NCBI GenBank assembly: GCA_022819805.1
Contig: JAJEGO010000061.1
Coordinates: 1-50,420 of the forward strand
Length of the DNA: 50,420 nucleotides
Direction: 5' to 3'
DNA from: Candidatus Dadabacteria bacterium
GTDB taxonomy: Bacteria > Desulfobacterota_D > UBA1144 > Nemesobacterales > Nemesobacteraceae
Translations under genes and position numbers: made by a program
Notes under the pieces: model-generated
Told to the model about the DNA's origin: nothing
What the model saw: only the letters and a program-made list of their open reading frames with translations
Database searches by the model: none
Shown here: one piece after another, positions 31,637 through 39,689 of the stretch
Position numbering within the stretch: position 1 is the stretch's first letter
Layout of the letters: the number at the start of each line of letters is the position of its first letter

Positions 31637-32749
31637 TTATTCTGAGATAGTATCCGGCAAGCGGTAGCTTGTGCTTCGTCCGCCACCGGGGTTCTGAATA
31701 AAAATCCCGCGTGACTTTAAGTCTTGGATATCCCTTAGCGCCGTATCAGGAGAACACTTGGCCAGCTTGGCATATTTTGAGGTATTCATATGCCCTCTAA
31801 AATCATTTTCCAGCATGCGATTAATAATGAGACGCTGACGTTCATTGACAGGTCGCCGATTGATCTTTTCCCATAGCTGCGCTTTAAACAAGACAGCGAT
31901 CAGTGCCTCTTCGGCGTTGGAAGTAGCGCGACCAAGACAATCCAAGAACCATTCAAGCCAACCTGTTATCTCCGCAGTGCCGCGTTGCTGCTTTTCCAAT
32001 TGGTCATAATAATCCTTGCGCTCGGATTCAAATTGCGATGAAAGGCTGTAAAAGCGGTGCGGCGTGCCGTCAGCACGCGCCAGGGCCATATCGGCAATCG
32101 CTCTGCCAATACGCCCATTACCATCTTCAAATGGATGAATCGTCACAAACCACAAATGGGCAATGGCGGCCCTGAGCACAGGATCAACATCGTCTTCGCT
32201 CTCAAACCATGCCAGAAACTCTGTCATCTCATGCTCAAGACGCTCCGCATTCGGGGCCTCAAAGTGAACTCTTTCACGTCCAACAGGGCCGGAAACCACC
32301 TGCATGGGGCCGGATCCCGTGGTTCGCCAGCCGCCCACTGTGATGCGACGCATGCCACTGCGGCCGGTTGGGAATAATGCGGCATGCCAGTCAAACAGCC
32401 TCTTTTTTGTTAAGGGTTTCCTAGATTGCTGAGTCGCATCCAGCATGATTTCGACAATCCCTTCGACATCTTGGTTCACTGGCAGGGGGCTGGTGATATC
32501 AATGCCCAGTCGGCGAACGATTGACGAGTGAACCTCTTTGGGATTCAGGTTTTCTCCCTCGATGGCTGATGATTTAACGACATCGCTTGTCAGGGTGCTG
32601 AGGCTTGCCTCTCTCCTCAGTTCAAAACCCAACCCTTCCATCTTGCCTAATAGGCGGCCCTGACGGTGCCGGATATCGGCAAGTTTGGAAACGAGCTTTC
32701 CGGCATCCCAGATGAAGTCCGGCCAACTGTGATGTTTATGTATCCACAT
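31637..32749 (-). CDS. Fic family AMP-transferase with N-terminal DUF4172 and C-terminal winged helix
   Basis: A 370-residue Fic protein. The N-terminal DUF4172-like segment is WIHKHHSWPDFIWD and DIRHRQGRLLGKMEGLG. The inhibitory helix motif SSAIEG (residues 60-65, pattern S/T-x3-E-G/N) is N-terminal, the class II arrangement that holds Fic inactive. The catalytic core is HPFEDGNGRIGR at 205-216, intact. The C-terminal part (ERQRLIINRML to LKSRGIFIQNPGGGRSTSYRL) is a winged helix-turn-helix. Members AMPylate proteins. The ATG at 32749 fits the family; a frame open to 32845 would run through the operator array. A strong promoter and repeated operators suggest autoregulation. Confidence 0.92.
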   Translation of the reverse strand: MWIHKHHSWPDFIWDAGKLVSKLADIRHRQGRLLGKMEGLGFELRREASLSTLTSDVVKSSAIEGENLNPKEVHSSIVRRLGIDITSPLPVNQDVEGIVEIMLDATQQSRKPLTKKRLFDWHAALFPTGRSGMRRITVGGWRTTGSGPMQVVSGPVGRERVHFEAPNAERLEHEMTEFLAWFESEDDVDPVLRAAIAHLWFVTIHPFEDGNGRIGRAIADMALARADGTPHRFYSLSSQFESERKDYYDQLEKQQRGTAEITGWLEWFLDCLGRATSNAEEALIAVLFKAQLWEKINRRPVNERQRLIINRMLENDFRGHMNTSKYAKLAKCSPDTALRDIQDLKSRGIFIQNPGGGRSTSYRLPDTISE

Positions 32750-32751
32750 GC

Positions 32752-32848
32752 TATTCACCGCATTATTTGCAGTGATTATACCCCCTGTTCGCCGTATAAG
32801 CAAGGAATTACCGCAAAATATGCGGTGAATAAGGTTGTTATTCACCGC
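32752..32848 (-). promoter_or_regulatory. fic promoter and operator array
   Basis: On the minus strand TTGCTT (32803-32798), a 17-base spacer and a perfect TATAAT (32780-32775) form a strong promoter. Upstream lie the perfect inverted repeat GCGGTGAATAA/TTATTCACCGC (32822-32848) and the overlapping ACCGCA/TGCGGT (32810-32826); another GCGGTGAATA box (32752-32761) sits in the leader next to the ATG. Confidence 0.75.
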
Positions 32849-32941
32849 GTAGCCTCAGGATACCCTTGCCAGAAATGGGCTTTGACCAGAAATGGTAGGC
32901 TTCCCGCGGAACCGGTATAGAAGAAGTTCTGGATAACTAAA

Positions 32942-33032
32942 TGGCGGAGGGAGTGGGATTCGAACCCACGAGGGCCACAAGGACCCCACTGGTTTTCGAG
33001 ACCAGCGCCTTAAACCGCTCGGCCATCCCTCC
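32942..33032 (-). tRNA. tRNA-Ser (anticodon CGA)
   Basis: Read on the minus strand the gene has acceptor stem GGAGGGA/TCCCTCC, anticodon stem CTGGT/ACCAG with loop CTCGAAA (anticodon CGA), the long variable arm of class II tRNAs, and T-loop TTCGAAT. The 91 bases include an encoded CCA at the 3' end, unlike tRNA-Phe. Confidence 0.95.
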
Positions 33033-33127
33033 CCCGACACGCAAAACAGGCTACCGAAGCCCGAAGGGCAAGGCAACATTTTCCGGGAAGTTTTGTTATT
33101 AACGCCTCCGTGTAAAATTAAGCGGAT

Positions 33128-35638
33128 ATGATTGAGAACTACTTTACCCCCGAGTCTGCCGAGTTCATCAGGGAGGCGATAACCGAGGCCCACGGAAACG
33201 AGGTTTTTTTCGTCGGGAAAATAAACGAAAACTCCCTGGTTTGCGATGTCAGGGTCTTTGCCCGCGGCAACCGTCATGCGGTTCCGGCGATCCTTGATGC
33301 GGCGAAGACGGGAAACGTGGTTGTGCACAACCATCCCTCGGGCAACCTGGAGCCCTCTCCTCAGGATGTGGCCGTCGCTTCGGCTTTCGGAAACAAGGGG
33401 GTTGGTTTCTATATAGTGGACAGCGGGGTTGAGAATGTATACGTCGTGGTTGAGCCTTTCGTTCCGGGAGAGACGGTACGCGTCAATAATGAGTCCGCGA
33501 GGGAGTATCTTCTGCCGGCGGGTCCCGTGGCACGGGTTCTGGGAGAGAAATACGAGCACAGAGACGAGCAGCTCGAGGTTCTCTCAAACGTAACCGAGGC
33601 CTTTAACGATGAATACCTGTCGATGATAGAGGCCGGCACGGGCACCGGAAAAACTCTTTCCTATCTCGTACCTTCCATCCTCTGGTCGATCAACAACAAT
33701 GAAAGGGTGCTGGTCTCCACGAATACCATAAATCTTCAGGAGCAGCTGATAAACAAGGATCTTCCGCTTCTTCGGGATGTTTTCCCGAAGAAATTCGATT
33801 ACGCGCTTGTTAAGGGAATGAGAAATTATTTCTGTCTTCTGCGCGGCGAAGCCGTGGGACAGGATCTTTTCGATTTTATAGATGACGGAGAAAGAGGGTC
33901 GATGAAGGATGTGCTCGAGTGGGCGAAGACCACCACGGACGGTTCCCTCTCCGATCTTGCGTTCACGCCCCCCGACGACGTGTGGGACAGGGTGTCTGCG
34001 GAAAGCGAAAGCTGCCCGGGAGCCAAGTGTCCCCATTATTCGAGCTGCTTTTTCTTTAAGTCACGAAGAGAGCTCTCAAGAGCCTCGGTGCTGGTTGCCA
34101 ATCACCACATGCTTTTCTCCGATATTGCGATAAAGGGGACTGCCGGGCCTGATTCGGATTTCGGGATAATTCCCCGCTACGCGAAGGTCGTCTTTGACGA
34201 GGCGCACAATATTGCCGAGGCGGCGACTTCGCATTTCAGTCTGAAACTGAGCAAGCACGGGATCATGAAAACCCTCTCGAGGCTTCGCTCTCGGAAAAAC
34301 AAAGGCGGGGACAAGGGGCTCCTGTCCTACATCTCGCATCTTGCGCAGAGGGAAAAGGATTCCGCCCTGAAGGAGGTTTTCGAGCGTTCGGGCAATGCCC
34401 TTGCTGGGGCCGTCGAGCGGATAGAGGCTGTAAGCGAAGAAGTTTTTAACGCCCTTTACGGTTTCGGGGCGGAGATATCGGAGGAAACGGCGATAAGCCT
34501 TAGGCTTACCGAAGAGATTGTGCGGAATGAGAAGTGGAGCGGCATGGATGAGCGCTTCGGGGGACTTGAAAAATCTCTTTTTTCGCTTGAAAACGAGATT
34601 ACCCACCTGCTTGGAGTGGTTGAGGCTTCGCCGCACGCGGATACCCACATAAAACTCACCGCGGAACTCGGCGGCATCGCTAAAAGATGCGTCGCCTTCC
34701 GCGAAGTCATAGGAAGGTTCTTCGGCGAGGGGGACGAGAGTCACATCAGGTGGTTTGAGGGAAACCGCAGACGTGCGGCCATTTTCTGCTCCATCAACCT
34801 CTCCCCGCTTGACGTGTCAAAAGAGCTTGAAGAAAAGCTTTACTCGAAGACAAAGACCGTCGTTATGACCTCCGCGTCGCTTGCCGTGGATAAGAATTTC
34901 GATTTCCAGAGGAAAAACATCGGACTTTCGGATAACGAGAGATTCAGGGGACTGATCGTCGATTCCCCGTTTGATTTCCGCACGCAGTCCCTGCTGCTGG
35001 TCCCGGCGGACATCCCCGAGCCCGCACAGGAAAACTACGAAGACTCTCTCGCGCAGATACTCTCCGATTCCATCTCCGTAACGAACGGAAACGCTCTGGT
35101 GCTCTTTACGTCCTATTCTTCGCTTAACAGGGTTTATGCGAAGACGGGAGAGATTCTCGAGCGTAGCGGGTTTGCGCACATTTCCCTCTTCAGGCAGGGA
35201 GAGATGCCGAGGGGTCTGCTGCTTGAGAAGTTCAAAACGCTTGGAAACTCGGTGCTTTTCGCGACCGACAGCTTTTGGGAAGGGGTCGACATTCCCGGAG
35301 ATTCACTGAGGATGGTAGTCATATGCAGACTTCCTTTCAAGGTTCCCACGGACCCGGTTACTGAGGCGAAAATCGAATACATGGAAAAACAGGATATCGA
35401 TTCGTTTCGCGAGTACATACTTCCCCACGCGGTACTGAGATTCAAGCAGGGTTTCGGGAGGCTCATACGCACAAAGACTGACCGCGGCGTGGTCATGGTT
35501 CTTGACAGGCGCATCGTGTCGAAGTACTACGGGAAGTTCTTCATAAACTCCGTTGCTGGAAGCAATTTTTTCTGCGGGAAAACGGAGCAGGTACTCGGGC
35601 GGATGCGGAATTTTTTCCTCAAAGGGGAAAAGCACTGA
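33128..35638 (+). CDS. DinG/XPD-like helicase with N-terminal RadC-type JAB domain
   Basis: An 836-residue fusion. Residues 1 to about 110 are a JAB/MPN domain with candidate E25 and the metal motif HNHPSGNLEPSPQD (H67, H69, D80) as in RadC. The helicase begins with Walker A GTGTGKT (170-176), has DEAH at 357-360, and four cysteines (C236, C296, C301, C307) spaced like the 4Fe-4S cluster of XPD/DinG helicases. The C-terminal helicase motifs include FATDSFWEGVDIPG and the QGFGRLIRT motif. It would unwind DNA 5'-3', probably in repair or R-loop removal; a JAB peptidase-like activity is unproven. The DUF4186 gene follows after 9 bases. Confidence 0.9.
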   Translation: MIENYFTPESAEFIREAITEAHGNEVFFVGKINENSLVCDVRVFARGNRHAVPAILDAAKTGNVVVHNHPSGNLEPSPQDVAVASAFGNKGVGFYIVDSGVENVYVVVEPFVPGETVRVNNESAREYLLPAGPVARVLGEKYEHRDEQLEVLSNVTEAFNDEYLSMIEAGTGTGKTLSYLVPSILWSINNNERVLVSTNTINLQEQLINKDLPLLRDVFPKKFDYALVKGMRNYFCLLRGEAVGQDLFDFIDDGERGSMKDVLEWAKTTTDGSLSDLAFTPPDDVWDRVSAESESCPGAKCPHYSSCFFFKSRRELSRASVLVANHHMLFSDIAIKGTAGPDSDFGIIPRYAKVVFDEAHNIAEAATSHFSLKLSKHGIMKTLSRLRSRKNKGGDKGLLSYISHLAQREKDSALKEVFERSGNALAGAVERIEAVSEEVFNALYGFGAEISEETAISLRLTEEIVRNEKWSGMDERFGGLEKSLFSLENEITHLLGVVEASPHADTHIKLTAELGGIAKRCVAFREVIGRFFGEGDESHIRWFEGNRRRAAIFCSINLSPLDVSKELEEKLYSKTKTVVMTSASLAVDKNFDFQRKNIGLSDNERFRGLIVDSPFDFRTQSLLLVPADIPEPAQENYEDSLAQILSDSISVTNGNALVLFTSYSSLNRVYAKTGEILERSGFAHISLFRQGEMPRGLLLEKFKTLGNSVLFATDSFWEGVDIPGDSLRMVVICRLPFKVPTDPVTEAKIEYMEKQDIDSFREYILPHAVLRFKQGFGRLIRTKTDRGVVMVLDRRIVSKYYGKFFINSVAGSNFFCGKTEQVLGRMRNFFLKGEKH

Positions 35639-35647
35639 ATTTCTTCC

Positions 35648-36034
35648 ATGGATAAAGAGAAAAACGCCGGAGACAGGCGCCTGGAGAATGTTTTCAGAAG
35701 ACTCGCCAGGTCGCGGTTCCGCTCGGGTTTTAAACTGAATTCAAAAGAGGCGCTTTACCTTAAGGAAAAAGGGCTTCCCGCAGTGCTTTCCCACGGAAGA
35801 GACTTTCTTCAGAAAAGACTTGCCCCTGCTCTGCCCGCAAACGATGGTAAGCAAACTCCCTGGGGAGGGCATCCGGTGTTCCGGGCCCAGCACGCCACGG
35901 CCACGTGCTGTCGGAGCTGTCTTTTGAAGTGGCACGGCATCCCCAAGGGGAAAAGGCTTACGGAACAGGAACTTAGATATGTTCTCCTAGTGATTGAGAG
36001 GTGGCTTTTGGCCCAAAACGGCCAGCAGGCTTGA
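35648..36034 (+). CDS. DUF4186 family protein
   Basis: A 128-residue protein matching DUF4186. Signature segments are RRLARSRFRSGFKLNSKEALYLKEKG, FLQKRLAPALPANDGKQTPWGGHPVF and AQHATATCCRSCLLKWHGIPKG. The HATATCCRSC motif and two histidines suggest metal binding, but the family has no known function. The gene lies 9 bases after the helicase gene and is probably co-transcribed with it. Confidence 0.88.
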   Translation: MDKEKNAGDRRLENVFRRLARSRFRSGFKLNSKEALYLKEKGLPAVLSHGRDFLQKRLAPALPANDGKQTPWGGHPVFRAQHATATCCRSCLLKWHGIPKGKRLTEQELRYVLLVIERWLLAQNGQQA

Positions 36035-36105
36035 TTTCTCAAAAAATATTTGTTTTATGTTAGAATATCGGGAGATATCAAAGAGTTTTTATGGAGTGGT
36101 AGGAC

Positions 36106-38232
36106 ATGGACGAAGAAGCACTTTCGTTACCCGAACTTGTAAAGGACGAGATCGACGAATTCGAGCAGCAGGTCTCTGAATACCTGAACGGGAAGATAAG
36201 CGAGGTAAAATTTCAGAAAATAAGACTCCAGTTGGGGGTGTACGCCCAGCGCCAGGAAGGAGTCCAGATGCAGAGGATAAAGATTCCCTACGGAAAACTA
36301 AGTTCTGCTCAGCTAAGAAAGCTTGCAGATGTTTCGGACAAGTACGCAAGCGGTTTCTTTCACCTTACGACCCGTCAGGACGCACAGCTTTACTACGTCA
36401 ATCTTGAGACTGTTCCCGACATGATGAGGGATCTTGCGAGCGCGGGAATCACCACCCGCGAGGCATGCGGCAACACCATAAGAAACGTCACGGCTTCCCC
36501 GATAACCGGCGCTTCGCCTACCGAAACTTTCGACGTGACTCCTTACGCCGAGGCGTTTAAGGAGTTTATGCTCCGCAATCCCATATGCCAGAACATGGGG
36601 AGGAAGTTCAAGGTCTGCTTCGAGAGCAACCCGGATGTCGATAACGCCGGGGTGCGCATCCACGATCTGGGTTTTCGCGCCAGGGTCAGGGAAGAGGACG
36701 GAAAACGCGGCTTTCAGGTCCATGTGGGCGGCGGGCTCGGCGCTTCGCCTTCGCTCGGCCATCTTTGGACCGAGTTCATGCCGGTTGAGGAGATGATACC
36801 TTTTTCCGCCTCTGTAGTCAGGGTCTTTGACAGGTACGGGGAGAGGAAGGTGCGGATGAAGGCCAGGATGAAATTTCTTGTGAGAAAACTGGGCTTTGAT
36901 AAGTTCAGGGAGGTAGTCGAGGAGGAGAGGGCTTCGCTTGAGGTTGATCCTTCCTGGAATGACTATCTTAAGGGAATTGACCAGGAGCACGAAACTCCCC
37001 AGCTAAACGGACACGACCTTCCGGAGGCTCCGGGCTGGGTGGAGAAGGACTCGGATTTTGCGGAGTGGCGGCAGAAAAACGTTTCCCCGGCGGGGGTTGA
37101 AGGATATTCCATCGTTAACGTGAGAGTGCTTCTGGGCGACGTTCCATCTGACACTGCAAGAGCGCTTGCGGACATGATAGATGCCTTTGCCGACGGTTCA
37201 ATAAGGATAACGATCCAGCAGAACTTCGTGATCAGGTGGATTCCAGATCAGGCGATTCCCTCGCTTTACGCTGGGCTCAAAGAAACGGGTGTTTCCGACT
37301 CAGGTGCGGACACGTTTGAGGATGTAACCGCTTGCCCGGGTGCCGATACCTGCCGTCTGGGCATCACCTCGGCCAAGGGCCTTGCGACTAAGCTTACCAG
37401 CATGATGGGTAACGGTCTTGGGAAGTACAAGGAGACTCTTGGGGACCTGAGAATCAAGATATCGGGCTGCCCCAACGCGTGTGCCCAGCATGTCTCGGCC
37501 AGCATAGGGTTCCAGGGAGCTTCCATAACTAGGGAAGGAAGAAGCGTTCCGGCAGAGATGCTTTTCCTCGGTGGAGGGCTTTACGGGGACGACTCGCGCC
37601 TTGCAATGCCGGTAACCAAGATTCCGACCAGAAACGCTCCCAAGGTTGTTGAGAGGCTGCTTGAGATATACGAGAAGGAAAAAGAAAACGGCGAGCATTT
37701 TGACCTTACCATGAAACGACTCGGCGCCAAGTACATAAAGGATGCGGTTTCCGAGTTCAATGCGATCCCGTCGTATGAGGAAGATCCGGACTTCTACACG
37801 GACTGGGGACACGAAGAAGAAAAGTTCGCTGTTCAGCAGGGGGTAAGGGGAGAATGCGCTGGGGTTACCGTGGAAGAGAAAATTCCGGTCTTCTCAGACG
37901 CAGAGAGGCGTCTTGAGCAGGCTCAGGCTCTTTTCCTGCACGGCGACTACGAAGCGTGCATAAACGAGCTTTACCTTGCGTGCTCAGACAGCGCCCATGT
38001 TCCTCTCTACACCAAGCTCGTGGATCCGTTCACTCCGGAGCAGACGATATGGGAGTTTGAAAACCTTGTCGTGAGAACCGGGGAGACCAATGAGAAGTGG
38101 CTTGACATCTCGCACAGGTTCATGGAGTACAGGGATGGAGAGGCCTCTGCGTCAAAAGCCATAGAGTTCCTTGAAGTCGCAAAGAGTTTTCACTCTGACT
38201 GCGAGAAGGTTCAGGAACAACTGACCGCGTAG
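36106..38232 (+). CDS. Sirohaem nitrite/sulfite reductase with C-terminal HEPN-like extension
   Basis: A 708-residue assimilatory reductase. Two ferredoxin-like half-domains alternate with the catalytic domains. The 4Fe-4S/sirohaem cysteines are C410, C416 (CPGADTC) and C455, C459 (CPNAC). HLTTRQDAQLYYVN and EACGNTIRNVTASP are substrate and sirohaem-binding segments. The region after about residue 596 (FSDAERRLEQAQALFLHGDYEACINELYLACS and following) is a helical extension of about 110 residues resembling the HEPN-annotated tail of Bacteroidota homologues. Sequence alone cannot decide nitrite versus sulfite. A short palindrome, ATATC-GGGA-GATAT (36065-36078), precedes the gene. Confidence 0.9.
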   Translation: MDEEALSLPELVKDEIDEFEQQVSEYLNGKISEVKFQKIRLQLGVYAQRQEGVQMQRIKIPYGKLSSAQLRKLADVSDKYASGFFHLTTRQDAQLYYVNLETVPDMMRDLASAGITTREACGNTIRNVTASPITGASPTETFDVTPYAEAFKEFMLRNPICQNMGRKFKVCFESNPDVDNAGVRIHDLGFRARVREEDGKRGFQVHVGGGLGASPSLGHLWTEFMPVEEMIPFSASVVRVFDRYGERKVRMKARMKFLVRKLGFDKFREVVEEERASLEVDPSWNDYLKGIDQEHETPQLNGHDLPEAPGWVEKDSDFAEWRQKNVSPAGVEGYSIVNVRVLLGDVPSDTARALADMIDAFADGSIRITIQQNFVIRWIPDQAIPSLYAGLKETGVSDSGADTFEDVTACPGADTCRLGITSAKGLATKLTSMMGNGLGKYKETLGDLRIKISGCPNACAQHVSASIGFQGASITREGRSVPAEMLFLGGGLYGDDSRLAMPVTKIPTRNAPKVVERLLEIYEKEKENGEHFDLTMKRLGAKYIKDAVSEFNAIPSYEEDPDFYTDWGHEEEKFAVQQGVRGECAGVTVEEKIPVFSDAERRLEQAQALFLHGDYEACINELYLACSDSAHVPLYTKLVDPFTPEQTIWEFENLVVRTGETNEKWLDISHRFMEYRDGEASASKAIEFLEVAKSFHSDCEKVQEQLTA

Positions 38233-38285
38233 AACCCCGGGAGCGTACAAATCCCGCTCCTTGTCAGTGACTGGCAGTCAGGGGA

Positions 38286-38720
38286 TCAGTAGCCTCCGGT
38301 TATATATTTTTTAAGCGCCTCGATTTCGAATTTCTGGCGGGAAATGATGTGGTTTATGATATCGCCGCTTGTCACCATCCCACAAAGCTTTCCGTCTTCT
38401 ATTACGGGAAGATGCCTTATCTTGTTCGCTGTCATGATAGCCATGCTTTCCTGAATTGGGTCGTCGGGTGATCCGTAGATCACATCCCTGATCATGAGTT
38501 CGCTTATTTTCGTGTTGGCCGACGATCTTCCCTGGAGGATAACCTTCCTCGCGTAGTCGCGCTCGGAGAATATTCCAACGACCTTTTCTCCGTCGAGCAC
38601 GAGCAGAGCGCCTATCTCCTTCTCCGCCATCATCTGGAGGGCCCTGTACACGGTCTCGTCCGGTGCTATCGACCACACGCTGCTGCCTTTATGTTTGAGT
38701 ATATGTCTTAGATTCTCCAT
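38286..38720 (-). CDS. CBS-domain-pair protein
   Basis: A 144-residue protein consisting of two CBS motifs. The first covers SSVWSIAPDETVYRALQMMAEKEIGALLVLDGEKVVGIFSERDYARK, the second ISELMIRDVIYGSPDDPIQESMAIMTANKIRHLPVIEDGKLCGMVTSGDII. CBS pairs bind adenosyl ligands such as AMP, ATP or SAM and regulate partners. It is convergent with the sirohaem reductase and separated by 53 bases; a regulatory link is not shown. A frameshifted internal reading is a shadow. Confidence 0.9.
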   Translation of the reverse strand: MENLRHILKHKGSSVWSIAPDETVYRALQMMAEKEIGALLVLDGEKVVGIFSERDYARKVILQGRSSANTKISELMIRDVIYGSPDDPIQESMAIMTANKIRHLPVIEDGKLCGMVTSGDIINHIISRQKFEIEALKKYITGGY

Positions 38721-38952
38721 AACCCACTCTGTGCTTTAGCCTTGTAATTCAACCCTATTATCAAGTATATAAGCTTTTTCTGCCAAAACAAAACGATACG
38801 CGCCCGGAGGGTTTTGGGAACCGACGCTTGTTTTTAATATGCTTTCAGAATATTTCATTTCTTTTGTTACTGTATCTCGGGATTATTCGTATAGTATTAT
38901 CTTTGTGTTAACTATCCGGGTACTCAAGATAAGTCTGTAACCCTTTTTCATA

Positions 38953-39645
38953 ATGAGCGGAAAAGAAGAGCTTAAAAAAGCTGCGGGCGTAAGAGCCGTC
39001 GACTTCGTGCGCACAGGAATGCTTGTCGGTCTCGGTACCGGATCAACGGCCGAGTTCGCCATAGAGGAACTTTCAAAGCGGATAAAAGACGGCCGGCTTT
39101 CGGATATATCCTGCGTTCCAAGCTCCGAGAGAACGAAAGATTTCGCGCAGACTCTCGGACTTGATCTAGTTGAACTCGGTTCGCAGAGAAAGATTGACGT
39201 GACTATTGACGGAGCGGATGAAATCGACCCCGATTTTAATCTCATAAAAGGGGGCGGAGGTGCTCTCTTGAGAGAGAAAGTGCTGGCCCAGAACAGCCAG
39301 AGAAACGTAATAGTCGCCGATGAATCGAAGCTCTCAAAGCGACTCGGTAGCAGTTTTCCCTTGCCCGTCGAAGTATTTGAATTCGCCATTGAAGCCGAAA
39401 AAGGCTACCTTGAGAGCCTAGGAGGGAAGGTGCGTCTGCGGCTTGCCCGGGATGGTTCCCCGTTTCTGACTGATCAGGGTAATTTTATCATCGACTGGAG
39501 CTTTGGAGAGATGGACGATCCTTCTTCTGTTGCCGATTGTCTGTCGGAAAGGGCGGGGATAGTTGAACACGGTCTTTTTATAGGTACGGCAAGCGACATC
39601 ATAATAGGTTCTGCGCTGGGAGTGAAACACCTTGTTCCGGGCTAA
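38953..39645 (+). CDS. rpiA: Ribose-5-phosphate isomerase A
   Basis: RpiA interconverts ribose 5-phosphate and ribulose 5-phosphate. The 230-residue sequence has GLGTGSTAEFAIEEL, the active-site DGADEIDPDFNLIKGGGGALLREK and the VADESKLSKRLG segment. No strong ribosome binding site precedes the ATG. It faces the convergent pgi-tkt pair, so three sugar-phosphate enzymes are grouped here, but transcribed from opposite strands. Confidence 0.96.
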   Translation: MSGKEELKKAAGVRAVDFVRTGMLVGLGTGSTAEFAIEELSKRIKDGRLSDISCVPSSERTKDFAQTLGLDLVELGSQRKIDVTIDGADEIDPDFNLIKGGGGALLREKVLAQNSQRNVIVADESKLSKRLGSSFPLPVEVFEFAIEAEKGYLESLGGKVRLRLARDGSPFLTDQGNFIIDWSFGEMDDPSSVADCLSERAGIVEHGLFIGTASDIIIGSALGVKHLVPG

Positions 39646-39646
39646 C

Positions 39647-39686
39647 CGGATTGAGTCCCGGGAACTTTTCTCCCGAAGCTAATCCG
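39647..39686. terminator. Possible bidirectional terminator between rpiA and pgi
   Basis: CGGATT (39647-39652) pairs with AATCCG (39681-39686) and the inner CGGGA (39659-39663) with TCCCG (39671-39675), leaving a seven-base loop. It lies between convergent stops; no strong T run is seen. Confidence 0.4.
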
Positions 39687-39689
39687 CTC

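Noticed and set aside
31576-33032. fic region as an integrative element using tRNA-Ser as attachment site
   Set aside because: No repeat of the tRNA 3' end is seen at the far side near rnr and no integrase gene is present.
38233-38285. Terminator between the sirohaem reductase and CBS genes
   Set aside because: GGAGCG/CGCTCC (38240-38260) can pair, but the loop is nine bases and there is no T run, so I did not call it.
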